Shown: positions 49,094-60,125 of the stretch, one piece after another
Position numbering within the stretch: position 1 is the stretch's first letter
How the letters are laid out: each line of letters opens with the position of its first letter
DNA from: Hermatobates lingyangjiaoensis
Taxonomy: Eukaryota; Arthropoda; Insecta; Hemiptera; Hermatobatidae
Direction: 5' to 3'
Assembly: GCA_026182355.1 (NCBI GenBank)
Contig: JAPFBL010000166.1
Coordinates: 1,550,001 to 1,614,000, forward strand
DNA length: 64,000 nt
The notes under the pieces: model-generated
What the model was told of the DNA's origin: nothing
The model's input: only the letters and a program-made list of their open reading frames with translations
The model's database searches: none
Translations under genes and position numbers: made by a program

Positions 49094-52000
49094 AACTGTC
49101 TTTGCTTCTTAGTTAATTTGAGGATTTCTTAATGCATTTACTCGTTATTTTTCTTAATTAGTTCTAATTAGACAATTGTTTAACTTAGGGTAGACAATTG
49201 ACGATTGATATTCATGAAATTTTCATCTTATTAGAAGAATACGTACTTATCGTACGTATCAGAAGTGCAGTTAGGTTTGTGGGTTACGAGGGAAGAATTC
49301 CGGTGTACTTTTCTCATAGTATCACTAACGTATTGGCATTAACCACTACAATATTATGTCAACCAGCGATCGCCGGTTGAACTCTTGCATGTGTTTCCAG
49401 GATCTAAACATGGCAACAAGTAATCACCGGTTAAACTTGACTATTCCTTGTTCTCAAGATCTAAAGAATTATTGTTAAAAACTTTCTTAGTTTTTCTTAA
49501 AACCTCCTCAATTATTGTTAAAAACCTTTTAACAATTAGAAGTTAATAAGTTTTTTTTTCATTTTGGAACAGAGGGAGTTTAGGAGCCCCAGAGTTGAAA
49601 AATCAACAATGGCTAATGTTTATAAAACTAATTTGTTTTAATAATTTCAAAATGTAAACAGGGATGGATTTTGTTGTAATTGATAATTTCAGGTAAATAA
49701 TGTCTATTTATTAGACTCAAAGAAGTGTTTGGTCTTCTCCCAAACCAGGAATATAGCAAGAATTAATTAAACTTATATTGATTCAATAAACTTATATTAA
49801 AAGAAACATTACTGCAATATAAGTATGAGTTGCCATTTAAGAAAAAGAAATGACCCCAAAATACCTACTGGAGAGTAGGGAAACCCTTATAACCTCTGTG
49901 TAAAGGTCCGTCTCTGTAAACGCTGGAGCTCCTAAAGTACACTCTATGTAATTGGATTGATTCATTCACACTTCTTTTTAATATTGTGAAAAATAAACAT
50001 TAAGCTATGTACTTCATTTTCATTGAAAATATAGATTTTACTCCAACCTCATTATTTAGAGCAAAGAGGTACACGTTGAACCCGATTTATTTTTTGTCTT
50101 TCATTGATTATTGTTGAAACAGAAGTTGTAATATGATGATAAATAGATGAGGAGGACGAAAGGCTAGAGAAATATTTATTGATATCAGTGTGAGGGAAAG
50201 ATGGGTTGTTAGTATAAGTTGTATTATCAGAAAAAAAACAGAAATTCGCCAACAATTTCGTTTCGATATTTCGAAGTGCGTTTTGTTGGTGACTTTCTAT
50301 GTTCTTTTGTTTGTGCAATATGAGTTATGTGTTGAATTTCAGTTCTGATATTCGTTATGAATCAGATATTGTTAGTTGTAGTGACTAACCCCCCTAAAAT
50401 GGTTGCAAGGTGCTATGGATGATGTTTATTATATGATTAATTTATAAAGAAAGTTGATGGATGAATTTCTCTTCGTAGGGAGTTTTCTACTCACTGAAGT
50501 GTTAAGTATTTTTAGGATTGGCTGGTTTAGAGAGAATAGAAGTGATTGAAATTCAATTTCCCAGCTTAATGTAAATATTCAGGAAAATGAATGAGTTTTG
50601 AAATGTTCAGTTGAAATTAATTTATCTTTTAGTTAAAATTAAAGAAGGGAAGGATTTAAGGGAATACATGAAATAATTTAATCAGCGTCACCAAATCTTT
50701 TCTCTCTCGCACTTCTCTTTCTTTTTCTTCATATTTCTATCAAAAAGAATTTAATATAGTTAAAAGGACAACAAATAATACGTTAATATAGGTAAAAGAA
50801 CACCAAAAATTAATCAAAAATCTCTGTTTGTTGGCGAATTTTTTTCACAAACAGCAAGTCACCAAAAAGAACACAAAGTGCGTTCTTTTGACTATGTTAT
50901 CGTAGAAAATTCAAGAACCCTCGTGTCTTTGTGACTTCTTAATGATTGTTCTCATTTTCTTACATTTTGTTAATGGGTTGTTGATAAACCCCAAAGAGAA
51001 TTAGCCAAAGACTTGTAAAATAAAGCAGACTTAATGGCCTGTTGACATGGGTTCATACGAATGAGGTATAGAAATATTAAATCACTGTCTATTTCTTAGC
51101 ATTACAAAAAAAAAAAAATAGAATAGAAGCAACCTTGTATTCTTCTTAGGTCATCATCATGAACTAAATTGTAAAGGTTGTACTGCAAGTTTACCTAAGA
51201 CAATACTAGCCTGAAAGTTTAAAAGAAATTGAGGGGAACTGTAACCATAGTTTAGGTGGAACTTAGAAGTTGTTTAGGGTCTTGTTGTATTCATGTTTTG
51301 CTAGGCTACTTGTCTACTGAGGAGACCGAACCCAATGTCGCTTAATCTTTCACATTTCACCTCTGCTATTTCCTTAAATTTTGTGGTTATGTTCACAAGT
51401 TTATAAATTAAGAATAAAGTAAAGTCAGAAATTTGTGTATTCAAAATAAAGTTTCTTTCTTTGATAAATAGGTCTTTAGGTATATTATGGTTTAACCACA
51501 TCAGTGTTGTTATGCAGTACATTGCTTCCGACAATTAGCACTTTGGATAGTTTAATTCCATATCCTTCCACTCCATGTTCCTTGGAGGCCACCGCAGACA
51601 AGTGGAGATTCAGAAGCCTCGGTAACTTGTTTGGCCATAATAAAAATAGTAATGATAACATATCAGGTTGTTCAGATGAATGATTTCAAGTTTGTTATAA
51701 CTGATAAAATAAATGTAATTATGATAAAACATAGGAAATCATTAAATTAATTATCTATGAGTTTGATAATACTTCACCAGAGAGTTTGAGATTACGTCTG
51801 CACCACAGCCACATTAAAATAAAACCAAAACTATATTTCTTGTCAGTGAGTTTGATATTATATTTCCTTATAGGAAAATTGAGTGTAGGCCTCCCAGATT
51901 TTTATTATTTAGTTATTACTAAATTATAATTTTCGAATACTTGTTGGCTCTCAATGATTTTTTTTTCTGTTTTAGATGAAGATATTAGTGACGAAGAATT

Positions 52001-52103
52001 GAACCCAACCAAAAAGTGCAAAGATTATCCTTTAGATAATGATGATTCGGGTGACGAATTTGTCCCAGGTAATCATTTTAATGATATTACAAATGGGTTG
52101 TAA

Positions 52104-52144
<41 letters not shown>

Positions 52145-55100
52145 TTTTTTTTGTTTTGAAAAGCATCTTAACTTATAATCAATAATAAAGGGCCAGGCTA
52201 GCTCAGTCAGTGGTTACGTGCTCGCCTCTGAACTGATGAGACTGGGGTTTGATCCCCACCTGGCCCTCGATTTATTCATGCGGGAGGTGAATAAATCTGA
52301 GCACGTCGTCCCTCGGAGAAGGACGTTAAACCGTCGGTCCCGAGCCTGTACGATGTCAGGTACTTGTTAAAGATCCCTACTCTAAATATACTTGAGTTAG
52401 GCAAAATTTAGGACTCCCACTGTATAATCAATATTCATTGTGTGATATCACAAAGGACCCAATGTTCGGCCTATGTGTGTTTCCTTGGGGGCTGCACTGC
52501 AGCCTAACCTAACCTACAATCAATGATAAGGGTGCTCTAATCTTCAGTAATGACTGAGGAGCTATGATTTACAAACGTATCACTTTGTTGTCATATATTT
52601 CATGAGGAAGGAAAGATCCTACGTTTTCAATAGTCCAAGAACTTAATTTATTTAGTTGTATATATATTTAGTAATATAAAATAGTGATTGTGATGAAGAA
52701 AAAAAATGCAAATAATTCTTGGGCATTTTATGTAACATGGTCCTATTAGGATTTTCTTTTTTTTAGTTTAATGTCACATATTTCTTTAATGTCTTATATT
52801 TATTGATCATTATCGTATTGATCATATATCGTAGTTCTCAAAATGATTTAAAATTAAAATTCTAAATTGAATTTTAATTTAATTTTGATTAGAGAAGTAG
52901 TTATTCCTTTCTTTGCTATGCTTATTAACAACAAAAAAGAATATGATCAAATTACTAGCATGTATGAGTATAGTTTTGCATTTGTATTGTATCTTTTAGA
53001 TAAAGAAGAATTAGAAGAATCTGAAGACGATGTTGATGGTGATGAGGAAATTGTGGAAGAAGAACCGTCTTCAGGGTTTTCTGAAGAAGATTCTCCTGTT
53101 AAAGTTAGTTACCAATTGATATCTTTCACTATATGTTTTTTTTTCAGTTTTATCTGAAGAATTCTAATCCGCATTATTGAAAAATAATTCAAATTATCCT
53201 ATCTCTATTTAACTAATCATAATTTAATTTCATTTATAATCACTACTTTTGTTAGGAGAAGGCTATAGTTTTTGGTTAGCATTATAAATAATTTTTTTTC
53301 CTTGAAAATATTCAATCTAGCATTGAAAGTTCAGTTTCTCTTCCAAGTAAGCTTTGTTATTATTTTTTTTTAAATTTTGGTCATATTAAAGGCAGTACAA
53401 GAATGAAGAGGACAACTATTAAGTTAGTGACCTGCGATTACCTATTTCATTCTTTACTTTTTAAGAAAAAAATCAATTTAAAAATTTAAGAAAAATACTT
53501 CGAATGATAAATACAAGTGAAAACAAAGAAACACAGATATCTTTGTTTCGTTGGGATTTCAACATATTTACTAGCCAAACTAATGATGAGGATTTCATTA
53601 CAAGTTGAACCTTACTTATCCGGCAACGACTGTACCTTAGACTTGCTGTACCATGGACAATTCCGAACAATAGGTGGTCACCAAAACACCCTCTATACAC
53701 ATGTACTTACCCTGTATTATGCTGTACAAGTGTAGCAGTATACACGTTTATTTATATGATAGTTGTATTTCATGAAAACATATACAGAAGTATATAAAAA
53801 AAAACACGTTGAAAGAATACTTATCGATTTATTTTTACAGCTAGATAAGCAGATAAACTGTAAAGAAAATAATTTAGAATACATCATGACCTGCAATAAC
53901 AGTTAATCATAATTATAACAGTTAATTATAACATAACGAAATAGTTAAATAGTTACAGTACTGTACCTGTGCAACAATGATGTTCACCTGGAAGTAAGGA
54001 AAATATAAAATAAGACAAGGAAAAACAAAACTTAGAAGTGCACAGGATATGCAGTAAAACTACAGATGTAGGATGATGAAATTCAAAACAAATTAAAAGA
54101 AAAGAAAGTTACTGTAGTAAATCGAAAATGAAATAATAAAATAATGTATGTTACACTTGTACAACTGTCGCGGCTTGGGAACCTAGCACAGTTACTTTCA
54201 GATACTGTAACTTCGAGTTAAAAATAAAAATTTTGCTTGATGAAAAAATACCAGATTATGTTGGTATTTCTTATGCCGGTAGGTTCAACCTGTATTTCTT
54301 TGTATTTGGTATAATGGTTCTATAATATTACTAGCAAACGTACCCGTCTTTGACGGAATCAAAAATTCTATTATACTTGGTATTCCAAAATATCAATTAT
54401 AGTATTATACTAATACTACAATTAGAAGTTATAGAATAGTAGAAAATACCATTATTAGTACAGTGCTAAAAAAAAGCCTCTGTATACAAAGATTAGATTT
54501 TAAGTTAGACATACACAAATCTACAATCAATGTTTCAGCTTTATATGTCTTATGGTAGCAATATTTTGTGGACAAACCGACAGACAGAAATTATTCTAAG
54601 GGTACATGTGGCTACTCTGAAGTATGAAACGTAAAGAAAACTTGAAATGAGTTAGTTCTAATTAACGTGCTCCCAGTCAAAAGCTAGCACGCAAGCCTCT
54701 GGGCTACTCTGGTTCCATACCTTACTTTATTACCAGTGTTTATATTACGCAAATATTAAATTAAAAAAAAATATTTTTGTTGTGTTTATTTATAATACAT
54801 TTGCACTACTGTCATCGGCGAGCAAGCAAGCTACTGGCAACCCTGGCTAGATCCCTTTACTTTATTACCATCTTTTATATTATCCACATTTTAAATTCAA
54901 AAAAATATTTGTTTGTTACATTTATTTATAATACATTTGCACTACTGTCATCGGCGATCACGCAAGCCACTGGGCTACTCTGGTCCCATACCTTACATTA
55001 TTACCAGTGTATTTATTAAGCAAATATTAAATTAAAAAAAAGTTGACAGTTATATATAATACATAGCAAACGTACCCGTCTTTGACGGAATCAGAAGTTC

Positions 55101-58100
55101 CTGTTTTGGTTTATTGCCGTCTGCCTATTGCCTTTCGGCTATACCACTGAGGAATCAGAAGTTCCGTCATTTTTGGTATTTCAAAATATCGTTAGAAATT
55201 ATAGAATAGTAGAAAATACCATTATTACTACAGTGTTAAACAAATGCCTCCAGCTTATACACTACATTAGCTGTCTGTCCTTCAGGTTCATGGTAGAAGA
55301 AAGAGTTGAAACCTCTGACCGTTGAGCATGTAAACTACATTTGACCATGTGAGAAAAACTTGGTTTTGCTACCTTGTATTCCTGCGTTAGATGAAGTCTC
55401 CCTTTGCGACTTAGTTAACGTCATTGCGAAATAGACTCTGACCGGACTTTGCAATCATTTCAACGTAAACAGACAGTGGCTCGGAATCAATGGTATGTGA
55501 AGTATACACACAGACTCCCCAATACCACATCCAGTCATTATGTCCGCCTCTATGGCATATCTGTGTAGAGCACGAACTCAGAGTCGTGTCCCGTTGCACA
55601 GTTTTGGGGCACTCATGTTTCGTAACATGAAATTTGTTACTGCTACTAAATTGTAGCATGATTGGTGCTCTACTTTAAGTTTTTACTCATGAGCAGGCAG
55701 TCCAGGAGAAATAAATTCAGAGTCAAGAAATTCAATTAGATAATGAACTGCTTCTTCGTCACTAATCCAATCTCTTTACTGACTTGTAAGTTCTTTCCTC
55801 GGCTTCATATAGCGTAAGAACTTGTTTGTTGATTTTTCCTCCCTGTTCATTTTAAGAGTTGAGAATTGCTCGTTTACAAAACATTTATTCTCAATAGATA
55901 GTATATCCTTAACTCTGTGAAACACCATTTCAATGATGTCAAATACGCAATATATTCATATGCTCAATTGAAATTAAAATCAACTAACAATACCTACTTG
56001 CCACACCTGTGTATTTTCAAAACAAACTTGTCTGTGAAGTTAGGAAAATACAGCTAAAAGCCCCATAACTTCGCTTCTATACTGAATTAATAATCTATTT
56101 AGAGCCCATATTTTAAGTTAGGCACACACAAATCCAGTGTCAATGTTTCAGCTCGCTATGTCTTATAGTGGCTGAGTTTACTTGTGACAAACATTTTTGC
56201 GTTAAACGTCCATAACTTCACTTCTACATTGAATTTCCAATCAACTCATAGCCTATATTTTAAGTTAGACCTACACAAATCTACTGTAAAAGTTTCAGCT
56301 TTATATGTCTTATGGTAGCTGAGTTTACCTGTGACAAAGTTTTGCGGACAAACCGACAGAAATTTTTCTAAGGGTGGATTCGGTTTCTCCAATGTATGAA
56401 ACGTAAAGAAAACTTGAAATGAGTCAGTTCTAAGCAATGTACAGACAAAATCATTATTTTATTTATAAAGATTTGATATAATAGATATCCCATAATTTAT
56501 GGTTATATCTGTTATAGTAATAGATATAATTATTATATACAAGAATAATTAAATAAGATACTTAGCTTATTATGTAATAACAATGAGGTAAATCATGTGT
56601 GATTTTGTTGAATGTAAAGTATACTGATCGTAAGAAAAGGAATTGGATGTATTTAAACATTTTGAGGTACTCTAAATATATTTTTAATATTTTTAAGATA
56701 ATATCTGAATGTCTGTGTGACTCGGCTTTTTTTTCTGAATATGATAGTTATTTTGTGAGTATCAAAAGTTTTGTAATCACTCTGTAAGGAGTATCATTTG
56801 ACAGATCAAGTAATAATTAAATAAATTTTATTGTAAAACATTAATGAATGAAAACTCCAAAAAAAAATGGACCACTCCTCTTAAGGAAGGAGATTTGTAT
56901 GTTAACATGGTTTTTTTTTTTAATTTCAGAAACCCAAGAGAAAGAAAGCAGAAATTTCGAAAAAGAATAATAAGAAGGTGGCTCTTATGGATTCAGTAAC
57001 CCCAGCGAAAGATAAACTGAAATCTGTGATTTCCAGTCAGTCTAATGAGGTATATAGTCATAATTATTTTTGAGATAACTCTTTTGCTTATGAGTATTAG
57101 CTCTCAGATAATTTGATTTATATATATATATATATAATATATATATATTCCTGTTACATTTTTTTTTCTTACTTTGTTTGGTCTCTGATGACATAAAGTG
57201 AAAGGCCTCAGAGCGGTTATTTCTTTTGTTATTCTTTTTCCTTGTGGTTTTGGACTTCATATATATATAAAAAATAAAAGGTATTGTTTTCTTGACCACA
57301 ATTACTAATGAACATTTTTTCTTCTTCTCTGAATTTTGGTCAGGGTTAATATATGGAATCACCTTTTTGCCAACGATGTCTTTATTTTAAGATATCATCA
57401 GGGATATAAACTATTGTTTTTTGTTAGTTTATAGCCTTGAGGATGTCTTAAAATAAAGAAGAAAAGTTGTCAAAAAGGTGATTCCATATATTAACCCTGA
57501 CCAAAATTCCGAGAAGAAGAAAAAGTGTAAAAAATAAAAGTTTATCATGACTCGGTCAGTTCTTCGGGTTCAAATCAAACACTCATTGCCAAAATTTCTA
57601 TTTTATTGAAAACCTTTTTCATAGGCTTCACAACCATATGTTCTTCTTATGTCCTCATGAAAATCCATAATTACTATCCCATATATATTAATGTTGATAA
57701 AAGTACGAGTATCGACCGTGTAGTAGAAACAAAAAAAACTTGTATTTTGGTTTTTCTCTCTTTTTTCTCCTGATGACGATTCTGAGTAAATTAACGTATT
57801 ATAGATCAATATAATAATAAAGGTAAAAGACATGCACTTAGAGTCTCTAATTTGACGATTCTAATTAAAGAAAATAATCTAGAATACATCATGCCCAGTA
57901 AGTGCTACAGAATTATATAACATAAGGAAATAGTTACAGTACTGTACCTAAAGTCAAATTAGAGGCTCTTAAGTGCATGTCTTTTATCTTTTTTATTATA
58001 TTGATCTAGATATATATTGGTTGTTTCAATACATAAAGTGCTATATTTTATGTGTGTTTTTCATTTACCTATGTATATTTGTTTATTTACAGCTAAAGTA

Positions 58101-60084
58101 ATTAAATGAATATAAAAAATTTATATTTTGTTAATATAAATAATTAATGTATTAATTTTTAACCTGTAGGTGTTGGCAAAGTAACATTTATTTACAATTA
58201 TATACATTTCAATTTTAATAAATTTGTCTTGGTACCACCAAACACAGCTCATATGGATGACCATTTATACGATGTCTACTCTTAAGTCAGTGATAGTTAT
58301 ATGCTATGAAAGTATACAAAAATAGATAGTAAAATATGTAGATTAAATATTTTAGGAACAAATGACTTTAGATAAAATCTGAAAACATATTGTCGATCAC
58401 AAATTTTATTCCCAGCAACTTTTATTGAAACATTTTTCTCTGTGTCACCATCGAAGATCTTAAAATCTCAAAAAAAATGGTAAAAGTGGTATTTGTCATT
58501 TGTTTACATTTGGCATTCAGTTGTCAGTGATGCAGGAGTCCTTTACTGAACAAGTTTATATGGTAATTTTTGTTGTAGTTATAAATTTGATCATTTTTAA
58601 TTCGTTTGTTCTTTTTACAATTGGGGAAATTTAAAACAGTTAATAGATAGGAATTGTTTCCAGCACTCGTAGTTGCAGGCTTTCAGCTTTAGTGCTGGAA
58701 AGTTATTTGCTTAGTTATTTTTAGTGATAGACTTTCCAAATTACTTTATTAATAACAATAGTTAAAAATTACTCTTTTTTAAATTTAAAAGTATATATTA
58801 ATGAATTAATAGATAACCTTTTACCTATTAGTGTGAATTATATTTCTTTTAAGTTTTTATTTAATACTTTCGTCTTAGCAAATTCCGAGGTAGTCAATAA
58901 TATAGAAATAGCAAACAGTATTTTAAACAAAATGAGAAATTTAATTATTATTTTTTGTCACCTGGTTCAAGCCGGGGCTGCTAGTGTTATTATTATTATT
59001 ATAATAAAATATTTAACATATTTTATTAGAATGACACAACTAATGAAGGAGGAGATAACTGGACTTTTATGAAATGTGATTTTTTAAAACCTGAGAAAAT
59101 AAGAGATGCCAAGAGACGGAGGCCATCTGATCCAGAGTATGACCCGAGGACACTTTATGTACCCGACGAGTTTCTTCAGAAACAAACTCCTGTAAGTCAC
59201 CATTTCTTTTAAATAAGTAAACAAACCGGTCGAACCAATATCTGATTTATTTTGTTTTTATTTTCAGGCGATGAGGCAGTGGTGGGTTATGAAGTCAAAA
59301 CACTATGATTGCATTTTATTTTTTAAACTTGGAAAATTTTATGAACTCTATCATATGGATGCAGTAGTTGGAGTTAAAGAATTGAATTTAACCTTCATGA
59401 GGGTTAGTTTGGTTTTGATCAATCTTGTATGCATGCACATATAATGGGCAAAACCTGTAGCGAAGTATTCAGAACAAATATATTCGCATTATACTCTCCT
59501 TTGTAGAGAGATGAATATACAACATGATATGTGATGGGGGCTCATTGATCAGTACATTACTGGACATACCACCAACCTACTCTAGTCCCTTTAATTCTTC
59601 TATAGATCCTTATACTTCCTCCTGACCTCCTCATATTACATGTAAAAATTACATAAACTTTAATATATATACTAAATAATCACAATAAACACGTGATGAA
59701 AACTAATGAAAGTATAAGCCACAAGGAAAAAGTAAAAAAGACACAGAAAAAAGACACTAAAGAATTAGTTGCTCTCTGATGACATATACTCGTATTTGAA
59801 AGGCCTTAGAGCACATTTTCTGTGTCTTTTTTACTTTTTCCTTGTGGCTTATACTTTCATATATACAAAATAATAATCAACAATAACTCTTGATATAATA
59901 TATGAATTAAACAAGTTATATATATATATTTATATTTTGCGCTCCGTTCTTCGACGTGGGGAGATCTCTCTCACTTCGTCCTCTCTTCTAGTCTACTCCT
60001 GATGACGAACAACAGTTCGAAATATTGAATTCTATAAGTGTTCTTTTTATTCTTTTTTGTTTTTCGTGCTTTGTGTAATTTAAA

Positions 60085-60125
<41 letters not shown>

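Noticed and set aside
52190..52266. Functional tRNA gene
   Set aside because: Acceptor and T arms pair, but the D and anticodon arms do not form cleanly and the sequence continues into a SINE body with flanking duplications.
55411..55659. Protein-coding gene on the minus strand (82 codons)
   Set aside because: It lies inside the dispersed repeat cluster, has no recognisable domain or splice context, and could be a transposon fragment at best.
59999..60022. Complete, active hammerhead ribozyme
   Set aside because: Only the core is visible; I could not identify stem I, stem III and a cleavage triplet in the right places, and an extra base separates CTGATGA from the stem.
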